Assembly: GCF_003074055.1 (NCBI RefSeq)
Contig: NZ_CP029043.1
Span: forward strand, 3,030,501-3,094,500
Length of the DNA: 64,000 nucleotides
Direction: 5' to 3'
DNA from: Streptomyces nigra
GTDB taxonomy: Bacteria; Actinomycetota; Actinomycetes; Streptomycetales; Streptomycetaceae
Shown here: positions 18,227 through 26,388 of the stretch, piece after piece
Layout of the letters: every line of letters begins with the position of its first letter
How positions within the stretch are numbered: position 1 is the stretch's first letter
The notes under the pieces: model-generated
Seen by the model: the letters and a program-made list of their open reading frames with translations, nothing else
Database searches by the model: none
What the model was told of the DNA's origin: nothing
Translations under genes and position numbers: made by a program

Positions 18227-19048
18227 GTGAGCGCCATGCCGATCGCCCTGCTGCTCATCACGGCCGCCACCGGCGCCGTGGGCGTCGCCGTCCTGCGCAC
18301 CCTCATGGTGCTGCGTCGACAGGTCGCCGCCCTGCACGCCGAGCTCGCCCAGGGCAATGCCGCGCGTGCCGCGGGCCGCATTCCGCAGGCCCGGCTCGCC
18401 GCCGACGCCGACGAGATACGCGCCGCGGTCGCCGAGGCCCTCGCCGAGGAGCGGGAGCGGGAGCTGGCCGAGGCGCGCGCCTTCTGGGCGGCGCAGGAGG
18501 CCCGTGACGGCTCCGACGGCCCGACGCTGCTGGGGCTGCCCGACAGCGAGCTGTTCCTGCCCCGCCAGGCCGACCTCGCGGGCCTGGACCATCTGGAGCC
18601 GGTCGCCGAGCCCGCCGCGGACGCCGAGGAGTTCTCCGCCAAGGACCTCGTCCAGCCGGGCACCCCGACCGAGTCGCCCGAGCTGGCCGCCGCCCGCCGC
18701 CGGCACCCCTCCCACCCGGACTTCGTCCCGGTGCAGTCCCCGGTCGTCAACGACCACGAGCGCACCGTGGCCACCCTGGAGGACCTGGCCGCCTCGGCCA
18801 TCGAGCTGACGGACGTCCGCCCCGGCCCGCTGGGCACGCTGGACGTCTATGTCTTCGCCGACGGCACCACGCTCTGTATGACCCCGGGCCACCGTGAGAC
18901 GGCCGAACGGCTGGCCACGGCCCTGCGCGCAGGCGAGACCCCGGTCCTGCTGGGCGGCTCGGGCGTCTCCGGGGCGTACACGCTGACGTTCGCCTGCGGT
19001 GACGAGAACGTCTACATCCTGGCCGACCGGGTCATCGCGTCCCTCTAG
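18227..19048 (+). CDS. Conserved hypothetical protein with N-terminal membrane anchor
   Basis: The 273-residue protein starts at GTG 18227, seven bases after GGGAG. Residues 5-25 form a membrane helix (IALLLITAATGAVGVAVL). A charged helical stretch follows to about residue 90 (ALHAELAQG, IRAAVAEALAEERERELAEA), then a Pro/Glu linker with a small globular C-terminal domain (residues 190-273, TLDVYVFADGTTLCM, GETPVLLGGSGVSGAYTLTF). No catalytic motif is seen. It is probably cytoplasmic with an N-terminal anchor, and it stands alone between the thiolase and a small minus-strand gene. Confidence 0.75.
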   Translation: MSAMPIALLLITAATGAVGVAVLRTLMVLRRQVAALHAELAQGNAARAAGRIPQARLAADADEIRAAVAEALAEERERELAEARAFWAAQEARDGSDGPTLLGLPDSELFLPRQADLAGLDHLEPVAEPAADAEEFSAKDLVQPGTPTESPELAAARRRHPSHPDFVPVQSPVVNDHERTVATLEDLAASAIELTDVRPGPLGTLDVYVFADGTTLCMTPGHRETAERLATALRAGETPVLLGGSGVSGAYTLTFACGDENVYILADRVIASL

Positions 19049-19064
19049 GGCGGCCGGGTGCTTC

Positions 19065-19376
19065 TCAGACCCCCGCGCGCTTCTGCGCCTCCTCCACCAG
19101 CCGTACCGCGTCCTCGACCTCGGCGTCGGACGTCAGGACGACCTCCAGGTCGTGCACGGCGACGGTGATCTGGTCGGCCGCGGCGAACATGCCGGCGTCC
19201 GGCATCTCCCAGGGCTCGACCCCGGGCTCCTCCAGCAGCTGGGCCCGCCGGGACAGCTCCCGGGCCAGGCCGAGGGCCTCGCTCGCCGCCCCCCGCTGCA
19301 GCCGGCTCTGCGGAGCGGCCCTCAGACGGTCGGCGAAGTGATCCACGGCACGGGTGAGGGGCGTCGTATCAACCAC
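19065..19376 (-). CDS. Small hypothetical protein, all-helical
   Basis: The 103-residue, Ala/Leu/Glu-rich protein (MVDTTPLTRAVDHFADRLRAA) is predicted helical throughout, with no membrane segment, no cysteines and no known motif. An N-terminal amphipathic helix is followed by a region rich in acidic residues (LEEPGVEPWEMPDAG, then TSDAEVEDAVRLVEEA). It faces the gene at 18227-19048 convergently across 16 bp and diverges from the DUF4287-like gene. Its compact, well-conserved-looking composition argues for a real gene. Confidence 0.65.
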   Translation of the reverse strand: MVDTTPLTRAVDHFADRLRAAPQSRLQRGAASEALGLARELSRRAQLLEEPGVEPWEMPDAGMFAAADQITVAVHDLEVVLTSDAEVEDAVRLVEEAQKRAGV

Positions 19377-19478
19377 GCCCCCAACCTACGCGGCGCGACG
19401 GGACTGTTGCCAACACGCGGACGCTCAGGCACGGTGACCTGAAGGACCGGCTTGTATCCCCTGCGTTCGGAGGCGCCG

Positions 19479-19709
19479 ATGTCCCAAGTCTTCTCCGAGG
19501 AGACCCATCGCAACCTGCTCGCCCGTATCCCCCATTGCACCGGTCGTGAAGTGTCCGACTGGCTCCGCGCCGTCGAGGAGGGCCCGGCCCTCTTCAACTT
19601 CGAGGAGAAGGTCAGCTGGCTCCGCCACGAGCACAACCTCGCGTACGGCCACGCGAAAGCGATCATCCACGAGTACGACCTGAGGAGGGCCGCGCGCAAC
19701 CTGCTCTGA
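19479..19709 (+). CDS. DUF4287-family small protein
   Basis: The 76-residue protein begins MSQVFSEETHRNLLARIPHCTGR. WLRAVEEGPALFNFEEKVSWLRHEHNLAYGHAKAIIHEYD contributes the conserved helix pattern of DUF4287, in which LRHEH and YGHAKAI-HE are typical. Function is unknown; relatives are small cytoplasmic proteins, sometimes fused to DUF5655 domains. The ATG sits five bases after GGAGG. It is monocistronic and is followed by a perfect terminator hairpin. Confidence 0.78.
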   Translation: MSQVFSEETHRNLLARIPHCTGREVSDWLRAVEEGPALFNFEEKVSWLRHEHNLAYGHAKAIIHEYDLRRAARNLL

Positions 19710-19747
19710 GGCCGTAGGCCCGGGCACGTATACGCCGGCAACCACGC

Positions 19748-19779
19748 GAAGGGCCCCGGGTGGGAACCCGGGGCCCTTC
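19748..19779. terminator. Bidirectional terminator hairpin
   Basis: Perfect 14-bp arms (GAAGGGCCCCGGGT and ACCCGGGGCCCTTC) enclose a GGGA tetraloop between the convergent DUF4287-like and Bax-inhibitor-like genes. Confidence 0.85.
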
Positions 19780-19817
19780 CGCGTACGACCGCCCTGAGAC
19801 AGTCGCTGCTGTCACGG

Positions 19818-20711
19818 CTAGTCGTTGCTGTTGAGGATCGCGATGATCCGCAGGAACTCCAAGTAGATCCAGACCAGCGTCAGCGTCAGGCCGAAGGCCG
19901 CCAGCCAGGACTCCTCGCGCGGCGCGCCGTAGGCGATGCCGTCCTCGACCTGCTTGAAGTCCAGGGCGAGGAAGCAGGCGCCGAGCAGGATGCCGATGAC
20001 GCCGAAGAGGATGCCGAGCGGGCCGCTGCGGAAGCCGAGGCCGTCACCGCCGCCGAACACCGCGAACAGCAGGTTGATCGCCATCAGCGCGATGAAGCCG
20101 AGGGCGGCCGCCATCACGAAGCCGACGAAGCGCCGGTTCACCCGGATCCAGCCGGCCTTGTAGGCCACCAGGACCGCGGCGAAGACCGCCATGGTGCCGA
20201 GCACCGCCTGCATGGCCGCACCGCTCGCGATGCGGTTGTCCACGACGCTGGAGACGACGCCGAGGAAGACACCCTCGAACGCGGCGTACGCCAGGATCAG
20301 CGCGGGCGAGGCCTTGCGCTTGAAGGACTGGACGAGCCCCAGCACCATGCCGATGAGGCCGGCGCCGATGGCGATGCCGTAGGAACGGCTGATGTTCGCG
20401 TCGTCGACGGGCAGCGTCGCCCAGGCGAGGGCCGCCGTGACGATCAGCACGCCGAGCGTGGTGCCGGTGCGCATGAGGACGTCGTCCATCGTCATGCGGT
20501 CGGCGGTGGCCGGGGCCTGCGGCGCCCCGTACTGAAGGTCCTGCTGGGCGTAAGGGTTCTGCGCGTACGGGTTGCCGGCCTGCGGCTGGGCGTAGGGGTT
20601 GCCCTGCGTGCCGACAGCGGCGCCCCCGGCCTGCGGCGCGGCGTTGAAGCCCGCGTAGCCGTTGTCGCGGCTGAACCCCCGTCGCGAGAAGACCGGGTTG
20701 CTGCTCCTCAT
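19818..20711 (-). CDS. Bax inhibitor-1/YccA-family membrane protein
   Basis: The 297-residue protein has a cytoplasmic N-terminus (about 80 residues) rich in Asn/Pro/Tyr/Gln, with repeated NPYAQ motifs. Seven hydrophobic segments follow from about residue 85 to the end, fitting the BI-1/YccA family of pH-gated cation leak and protease-modulating membrane proteins. SRSYGIAIGAGLIGMVLGL and the C-terminal ALDFKQVEDGIAYGAP and WLAAFGLTLTLVWIYLEFLRI are typical, with conserved Asp residues near the C-terminal end. The ATG at 20711 follows GGAGGAG. It is monocistronic, with an AT-rich promoter zone upstream. Confidence 0.87.
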   Translation of the reverse strand: MRSSNPVFSRRGFSRDNGYAGFNAAPQAGGAAVGTQGNPYAQPQAGNPYAQNPYAQQDLQYGAPQAPATADRMTMDDVLMRTGTTLGVLIVTAALAWATLPVDDANISRSYGIAIGAGLIGMVLGLVQSFKRKASPALILAYAAFEGVFLGVVSSVVDNRIASGAAMQAVLGTMAVFAAVLVAYKAGWIRVNRRFVGFVMAAALGFIALMAINLLFAVFGGGDGLGFRSGPLGILFGVIGILLGACFLALDFKQVEDGIAYGAPREESWLAAFGLTLTLVWIYLEFLRIIAILNSND

Positions 20712-21040
20712 TTCACTCCTCCATGGCCGCCGTGCGCGGCCTTGGCTCAAGAGTAATAGGTTGGCAAAGGATCGACCCTAATACTTGGGGAGGATCTTTC
20801 CCTCTTCGTGCTGGCCAACACGCTACGCGTCCGGGTGATTCCCGGCCATGACCGTGAGCGTTCATGACCAGACTGACACGTGCCCGGGATCGGACGGAGA
20901 TCACCCGCTTGCCGGACACCCGTCCGAAGCGTTCGCGAGGTGGCGTCCGCTTCACCCTGCGCCCGGCGCCGGCGCGGCACGGGGCACGGCCCGGGGTGCG
21001 CTCACGGAGAGCGAGGGGTGGGGACGAGGAAGATCGGAAG
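20712..21040. other. Intergenic region between the Bax-inhibitor-like gene and bldA
   Basis: Bases 20745-20800 are AT-rich for this genome (AGTAATAGGTTGGC, CCTAATACTTGG) and probably hold the promoter of the Bax-inhibitor-like gene. The rest, running toward the 3' end of the tRNA, shows no gene and no convincing terminator. Confidence 0.5.
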
Positions 21041-21124
21041 TGCCCAGAGCCGGACTTGAACCGGCACGCCCGCGAAGGGGCAGCGAGGTTTAAGCTCGCC
21101 GTGTCTGCATTCCACCATCTGGGC
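21041..21124 (-). tRNA. bldA: tRNA-Leu with UAA anticodon (bldA)
   Basis: Read on the minus strand, the sequence folds as a class II tRNA. The 7-bp acceptor pairs GCCCAGA with TCTGGGC, with discriminator A. The D arm has stem GTG/CAC. The anticodon stem is GCGAG/CTCGC around loop CTTAAAC, giving anticodon TAA (plus-strand 21090-21092). A leucine-type long variable arm and a T arm (GCCGG, TTCAAGT, CCGGC) follow. CCA is not encoded. It reads UUA codons. In Streptomyces this tRNA is bldA, whose accumulation gates translation of TTA-containing developmental and antibiotic genes. It stands alone rather than in a tRNA cluster. Confidence 0.96.
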
Positions 21125-21516
21125 AGGCCATGGGCTCCGCATCGAAGTCCCGAGCCTATCGGGAGACGCCTGACGAACAGGGCCCGGGCGGACCGATGTT
21201 GTCTTATTTTATTGGCGTCTGAGGGAGCATCAGCCCGTGGAACGGGCCATCCGCACTTGCCAATAGCCTTGCGTGCGGGTGCCGGCGCCGTATGCGGAAT
21301 GACGGAATTTCACCGTCCGAACAAGGACGCCCCACCTGTTCTCGCGCGACCCGCTCCTCGGGGCGCTCCGTCATCCTCAGGTATGACGCGGCGGCCTCCG
21401 GTCCATCCGCAGTCTGCCCCCGGAACCGGAACAGCGATGGACTACACGGCTCCGGACGGCCGGGACGATGGACGTGTCCTTCGAACACCCGTCACCCCCT
21501 CAGGAGCGTCCTTCTC
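21125..21516. other. Divergent region between bldA and the ABC transporter genes
   Basis: No gene was found. The AT-rich patch around 21201-21214 (minus strand CCAATAAAATAAGACA) has a TAAAAT -10-like hexamer about 80 bp upstream of the tRNA and is the best candidate for the bldA promoter. A CCCGA/TCGGG hairpin lies near 21150. The promoter of the ABC operon should lie between about 21300 and 21500 but is not obvious. Confidence 0.45.
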
Positions 21517-22287
21517 GTGACCACCGCATCCATCGCCGGCCGCGCCACCGCCGTGGCCGCACGTGCCACGGATCTGTCGAAGATCTACGGACAGGGCGAG
21601 ACCCAGGTGGTCGCCCTCGACCGGGTCTCCGTCGAGTTCCGGCAGGCCGAGTTCACCGCGATCATGGGCCCGTCCGGTTCCGGCAAGTCGACGCTGATGC
21701 ACTGCGTGGCGGGCCTCGACACCTTCTCCTCCGGATCGGTGCGCATCGGCGACACCGAGCTGGGCGCCCTGAAGGACAAGCAGCTCACCCAGCTGCGCCG
21801 GGACAAGATCGGCTTCATCTTCCAGGCGTTCAACCTGCTGCCGACGCTCACGGCGCTGGAGAACATCACGCTCCCGATGGACATCGCGGGCCGCAAGCCC
21901 GACAAGCAGTGGCTGGACAAGGTGATCGGCATGGTCGGCCTCGCCGACCGGCTCAAGCACCGCCCCGCCCAGCTCTCCGGCGGCCAGCAGCAGCGTGTGG
22001 CCGTGGCCCGCGCCCTCGCCTCCAAGCCGGAGATCATCTTCGGTGACGAGCCGACCGGCAACCTGGACTCGCGCTCCGGCGCCGAGGTGCTCGGCTTCCT
22101 GCGCAACTCGGTGCGGGAGATGGGGCAGACGGTCGTCATGGTGACCCACGACCCGGTCGCCGCCTCCTACGCGGACCGCGTGGTGTTCCTCGCCGACGGC
22201 CGGATCGTCGACGAGATGTACAAGCCCACCGCGGACAACGTGCTGGACTTCATGAAGCAGTTCGACGCGAAGGGCCGCACCTCCTGA
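21517..22287 (+). CDS. MacB-type ABC transporter ATP-binding protein (first module)
   Basis: The 256-residue ATPase has Walker A in GPSGSGKST, Q-loop FIFQAFNLLP, signature LSGGQQQRVAVARAL, Walker B IIFGDEPTGNLDS and switch His VTHDP. The LolD/MacB/BceA subfamily partners FtsX-like permeases for peptide or lipoprotein export, or for signalling of cell-envelope stress. The GTG start lies ten bases after AGGAG. Its stop shares one base with the permease start (TGATG). A close paralogue lies at 52429-53217; the two share long identical stretches such as the ENITLPMDIAGRKPDK region. Confidence 0.95.
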   Translation: MTTASIAGRATAVAARATDLSKIYGQGETQVVALDRVSVEFRQAEFTAIMGPSGSGKSTLMHCVAGLDTFSSGSVRIGDTELGALKDKQLTQLRRDKIGFIFQAFNLLPTLTALENITLPMDIAGRKPDKQWLDKVIGMVGLADRLKHRPAQLSGGQQQRVAVARALASKPEIIFGDEPTGNLDSRSGAEVLGFLRNSVREMGQTVVMVTHDPVAASYADRVVFLADGRIVDEMYKPTADNVLDFMKQFDAKGRTS

Positions 22288-24821
22288 TGTTCCGCACCGC
22301 CCTGCGCAACGTACTGGCGCACAAGGCCCGCCTGCTGATGACCGTCCTCGCCGTGATGCTCGGCGTGGCCTTCGTCTCCGGCACCCTGGTCTTCGCCGAC
22401 ACGCTCTCCAACGCCTTCCGCAACCAGTCGGCGAAGAGCTACGACGACGTCGCCGTCGCCGTCACCTCCTACGCCTCCACGGACGACCCCGAGCAGGAAC
22501 CCGGACTGTCCCGGAAGACGCTCGACAGGATCGCCGCCGTGGACGGTGTCGCCGCCGCCCGCGGCCGGGTCGAGGGCTTCGCCGGGGTCGCCGACCCCGA
22601 CGGGAAGCTGATCGGCGTCGGCTGGTCCAACAAGGGCTCCAACTTCTCGCCCGGCAAGGACGGCAAGGACGCCGCGTACACCTTCACCGAGGGCTCCGGC
22701 CCGGTGAAGGACGACCAGATCGCCCTGGACGAGGAGTCCGCGGCCAAGGGCGAGTACGAGGTCGGCGACCGGGTGCGCGTCGCGACCAACGGCCCGGTGA
22801 AGGAGTACACCCTCAGCGGGGTGTTCACCACCGAGGACGGCGCCGTGAACGCCGGCGGCAGCCTGGTCCTGTTCGACACCGCCGTCGCCCAGAAGCAGTA
22901 CCTCAAGCCCGGCTACTTCGAGAGCGTCACCGTCACCGCCACCCCCGGCGCGTCCGACGCGAAGATCCTCGCCGCGGTGAAGCCGCTGCTGCCGGAGCAC
23001 GCCGAGGCCCGTACCGGCCAGGCACTCGCGGACGAGCAGGCCGACGACATCGAGCGCGGCATGAGCAACCTCAAGCAGGTGCTGCTGGGCTTCGCGGGCA
23101 TCGCCCTGTTCGTCGGGATCTTCCTGATCTCCAACACCTTCACGATGCTGGTCGCCCAGCGCACCAAGGAGATCGCCCTGATGCGGGCCGTCGGCGCGTC
23201 CCGCCGGCAGATCACCCGCTCGGTGCTGGCGGAGGCCGCGCTGGTGGGCCTGGTCGCCTCGGTCGTCGGGTTCGTCCTCGGCATCGGGCTCGCGGTCGGG
23301 CTGCGCTCCGGCATGGCCGCGTTCGAGATGAAGATGCCGGACGGCCCGCTGGTCGTGACCGCCACCCCGGTGCTCTCCGCGCTCGGCGTGGGCGTGCTGA
23401 TCACGATGCTCGCCGCCTGGCTGCCCGGCCGCCGGGCCGCGAAGATCCCGCCGGTGGCCGCCATGAACAGCGTCCACGCGGTGGCCACCACCAAGTCGCT
23501 GGTGCTGCGCAACTCGCTGGGCGCGGCCATCACCTCCGTCGGTGCCGCCGGTATCGTCGCGGGCGCCTCCTCGGGTGGCGACGACGGCCGGATGCTCATC
23601 GGGGCGGGCGCGTTCCTCGCGCTGATCGGTGTGATCGTCCTGATCCCGCTGCTGTCGCGGCCCGTGATCGCCCTCGTCCGTCCGCTGCTCGCCGGTCCGT
23701 TCGGTGTGGCCGGCAAGCTGGCCGGGCAGAACGCGGTCCGCAACCCGCGCCGCACCGGCGCCACCGCCTCGGCGCTGGCGATCGGGCTGACGCTGGTGAC
23801 CGGTCTGTCGGTGCTCGGTATCACGGTCGGCACCGCCATCGACAAGATGACCACGGACAACATCAAGGCCGACTACATGGTCTCGATGGCGAACGGCGGC
23901 GACCTCGACCGGTCCGCGCTGACCGCGCTGGAGAAGGCCAAGGGCGTCTCGGCGGTCTCGCCCCAGCAGAGCGTCTACTTCAAGGCCGGTGACGACGACT
24001 TCGTCTCCGTCTCGGCGGTCACGCCGGGCGACATCGAGAAGGTCCTGCGGATGGACCTGGTCAGCGGTGACCTCGGCACCCTCGGCGACGGGCAGCTCGC
24101 CGTCGCCGAGAAGACGGCCCGCGGCAAGGGCTGGAAGCCCGGCGACAGCGTCCCCGTCACCTTCGGCGACGAGAAGAAGCAGACCCTCAAGGTCGGCGCC
24201 GTCTTCAAGGACAGCGAGTTCCTCTCCCCCGTCGTCGTCTCCACGGACGTCGTCGGCCCGCACGAGACCCGGCCGTACATCCGGGAGATCTTCGTGAAGA
24301 TGGACGGCGGGCAGACCGGCGCCAACGAGCAGGTCCTCATCGACGCGCTCGGCGACAACCCCGCGATCACGGTCATGGACCGGCAGGACATCCGCGACGA
24401 GTTCGGCGGCGCCATCAACACCCTGCTGAACGTCATGTACGGCCTGCTGGCGATGGCGCTGATCATCGCGGTGCTGGGTGTCGTCAACACCCTGGCGATG
24501 TCGGTGTTCGAGCGGCAGCAGGAGATCGGCATGCTCCGCGCGATCGGTCTCGACCGGCGCCGGGTGAAGCGGATGGTGCGTCTTGAGGCCGTCGTCATCT
24601 CGGTGTTCGGCGCGGTGGTCGGCATCGGTCTCGGCGCGTTCCTCGGCTGGGCGATCGGCGAGACCTTCGCGGACCAGGTGCCGGGGTACGCCCTGGTCCT
24701 GCCCTGGGACCGGATCGGCGTCTTCCTCGTCCTGGCCGGTCTTGTCGGCGTCCTGGCCGCGATGTGGCCGGCCCGCAACGCGGCCCGCCTGAACATGCTG
24801 AACGCGATCAAGGCCGAGTAG
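22287..24821 (+). CDS. FtsX-family ABC transporter permease (first module)
   Basis: The 844-residue permease has an N-terminal membrane helix (about 15-35), a large extracytoplasmic MacB-like domain (about 40-255), an FtsX domain with three helices (about 260-390), a central pair of helices (about 430-475), a second extracytoplasmic domain (about 510-690) and a C-terminal FtsX domain. MLVAQRTKEIALMRAVGAS and MSVFERQQEIGMLRAIG are the two coupling regions that contact the ATPase. The two-FtsX-domain architecture is typical of actinobacterial MacB/BceB-like exporters. Substrate is unknown. It is translationally coupled to the ATPase. Confidence 0.93.
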   Translation: MFRTALRNVLAHKARLLMTVLAVMLGVAFVSGTLVFADTLSNAFRNQSAKSYDDVAVAVTSYASTDDPEQEPGLSRKTLDRIAAVDGVAAARGRVEGFAGVADPDGKLIGVGWSNKGSNFSPGKDGKDAAYTFTEGSGPVKDDQIALDEESAAKGEYEVGDRVRVATNGPVKEYTLSGVFTTEDGAVNAGGSLVLFDTAVAQKQYLKPGYFESVTVTATPGASDAKILAAVKPLLPEHAEARTGQALADEQADDIERGMSNLKQVLLGFAGIALFVGIFLISNTFTMLVAQRTKEIALMRAVGASRRQITRSVLAEAALVGLVASVVGFVLGIGLAVGLRSGMAAFEMKMPDGPLVVTATPVLSALGVGVLITMLAAWLPGRRAAKIPPVAAMNSVHAVATTKSLVLRNSLGAAITSVGAAGIVAGASSGGDDGRMLIGAGAFLALIGVIVLIPLLSRPVIALVRPLLAGPFGVAGKLAGQNAVRNPRRTGATASALAIGLTLVTGLSVLGITVGTAIDKMTTDNIKADYMVSMANGGDLDRSALTALEKAKGVSAVSPQQSVYFKAGDDDFVSVSAVTPGDIEKVLRMDLVSGDLGTLGDGQLAVAEKTARGKGWKPGDSVPVTFGDEKKQTLKVGAVFKDSEFLSPVVVSTDVVGPHETRPYIREIFVKMDGGQTGANEQVLIDALGDNPAITVMDRQDIRDEFGGAINTLLNVMYGLLAMALIIAVLGVVNTLAMSVFERQQEIGMLRAIGLDRRRVKRMVRLEAVVISVFGAVVGIGLGAFLGWAIGETFADQVPGYALVLPWDRIGVFLVLAGLVGVLAAMWPARNAARLNMLNAIKAE

Positions 24822-24841
24822 CCCTGCGACATCGGCGGCAC

Positions 24842-24883
24842 CGCAAGGGCCGGGCCCCCGTCACGGGGAGCCCGGCCCTTGCG
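24842..24883. terminator. Bidirectional terminator between the ABC permease gene and cfa
   Basis: Perfect 14-bp outer arms (CGCAAGGGCCGGGC and GCCCGGCCCTTGCG) extend into an inner CCCCG-TCA-CGGGG stem between two convergent genes. Confidence 0.85.
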
Positions 24884-24898
24884 TGCTCCGTGTGCGGT

Positions 24899-26197
24899 TC
24901 AGCCGCCCCAGACGCGGGCGCGCAGCGGCATCCCGGACTCGCCGGAGTCGGGGGTGCGCACCGCCAGCACCTGGTTGACGCCGATGCGGTTGCGCTCGAA
25001 CGCCAGCGCCGAGGCCGCCATGTAGAGCCGCCAGACCCGGGCGCGCCCCGGCCCGGTCAGCTTCACCGCCCGGTCCCACCGGTCCTCCAGGTTGGCGACC
25101 CAGCGGCGCAGCGTCAGGGCGTAGTGTTCCCGCAGCGCCTCCACGTCCCGCACCTCGAACCCGGCGCGCTCCAGCTGCGCGACGGTCACGCCGATCGGCT
25201 GGAGCTCCCCGTCGGGGAAGACGTAGGCGTCGATGAACTCGTCGACCTGGTACGAGGATTCGTCGCGCTGCGGGCGGCGGCCGATCTGGTGGTTGAGCAG
25301 CCGTCCGCCGGGCTTGAGGAGCCGGAACAGGACGTCCGCGTACTCCAGGTACCGCTCGGCGCCGACGTGTTCGGCCATGCCGATGGAGGAGATGGCGTCG
25401 TAGGGGCCGTCGGAGACGTCCCGGTAGTCCTGGACGCGGATCTCCACCTTGTCGGTCAGCCCTTCGTCGGCGACCCGCTTGCGGGCGTACGCCGCCTGCT
25501 CCTGGGAGAGGGTGATGCCGACGACCTCCACGCCGTACTCGCGGGCGGCGTGGAGGGCCATCGAGCCCCAGCCGCAGCCGACGTCGAGGAGCCGCATCCC
25601 GGCTCTCAGCCCCAGCTTGCGGCAGACCAGGTCGAGCTTGTCGCGCTGGGCGTCCTCGAGGGTGCCCTCGGGGGGCGGGGCCTGCCAGTAGGCGCAGGAG
25701 TACACCATGGACGGGCCGAGCACGAGTTCGTAGAAGTCGTTGCCCACGTCGTAGTGGTGGCTGATGGCCCGCCGGTCGGTGCGCTTGGTGTGCCGGTGCC
25801 GGGGCCGGCGCACCTCCTCCGGCGGGGGCGCGGGCGGCAGCGGCAGTCCGCCGAGCCGCACCAGTCCCGCGACGGCGGCGCGCGCCTCGGGGTCGCGCAG
25901 GATCTCCAGCGTGCCGCGGGCGTCCTCGCCGCGCTCCCAGACCAGCCCGGCGAGCAGGTCGAGGGCCGTGTAGAGGTCGCCCTCGATGTCCAGATCCCCG
26001 GCCACCCAGGCGCGGGCCAGGCCGAGTTCGCCGGGCCGGTAGAGCAGTCGGCGCACGGCGCGGCGGTTGCGGACGACGAGCACCGGGGCTCCCGGCGGCC
26101 CGGACCGGGAGCCGTCCCAGGCGCGGATGCGCACCGGGAGGGGCGTTCCCAGCAGTTGTTCCAGAAGGACCTGCAGCCGCAGCGCGGCGTCAGCCAT
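24899..26197 (-). CDS. cfa: Cyclopropane-fatty-acyl-phospholipid synthase (SAM methyltransferase)
   Basis: The 432-residue enzyme transfers a methylene from SAM to unsaturated acyl chains of membrane phospholipids. The N-terminal non-catalytic domain (1-135) precedes HTKRTDRRAISHHYDVGNDFY, the characteristic CFA entry motif. Then come MVYSCAYW, the SAM-binding LLDVGCGWGSMALHAA, the Glu/His-containing SIGMAEHVG and ESSYQVDEFIDAYVFPDGEL. The ATG at 26197 follows GGAGG. Actinobacterial relatives include mycolate-modifying enzymes, but the length and the FPDGEL block fit CFA synthase. Confidence 0.92.
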   Translation of the reverse strand: MADAALRLQVLLEQLLGTPLPVRIRAWDGSRSGPPGAPVLVVRNRRAVRRLLYRPGELGLARAWVAGDLDIEGDLYTALDLLAGLVWERGEDARGTLEILRDPEARAAVAGLVRLGGLPLPPAPPPEEVRRPRHRHTKRTDRRAISHHYDVGNDFYELVLGPSMVYSCAYWQAPPPEGTLEDAQRDKLDLVCRKLGLRAGMRLLDVGCGWGSMALHAAREYGVEVVGITLSQEQAAYARKRVADEGLTDKVEIRVQDYRDVSDGPYDAISSIGMAEHVGAERYLEYADVLFRLLKPGGRLLNHQIGRRPQRDESSYQVDEFIDAYVFPDGELQPIGVTVAQLERAGFEVRDVEALREHYALTLRRWVANLEDRWDRAVKLTGPGRARVWRLYMAASALAFERNRIGVNQVLAVRTPDSGESGMPLRARVWGG

Positions 26198-26317
26198 GGC
26201 GCACACCTCCGAATCCCGGAATGTCCAACACCACGTAAACACCTGAGGGGCGCGTGCGCAGTCCCCCACGCGCGTCACGGCTGGGCAAACAACCGCTACG
26301 GAGTCGGCAAACACGAA

Positions 26318-26353
26318 AAGGACCTCCCGCACCACGGATGGCGGGAGGTCCTT
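26318..26353 (-). terminator. Terminator of the NDH-2 gene
   Basis: Perfect 13-bp arms (AAGGACCTCCCGC and GCGGGAGGTCCTT) with a 10-base loop lie 36 bp past the stop. Confidence 0.8.
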
Positions 26354-26388
26354 CGGTCGGCCCGGGGGCCGGTGGACGACCGGGAGGG

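Noticed and set aside
22167..24263. A 698-residue open frame opposite the first ABC permease
   Set aside because: Antisense shadow with Gly/Asp/Arg-rich sequence and no start signal; the FtsX permease on the other strand is certain.
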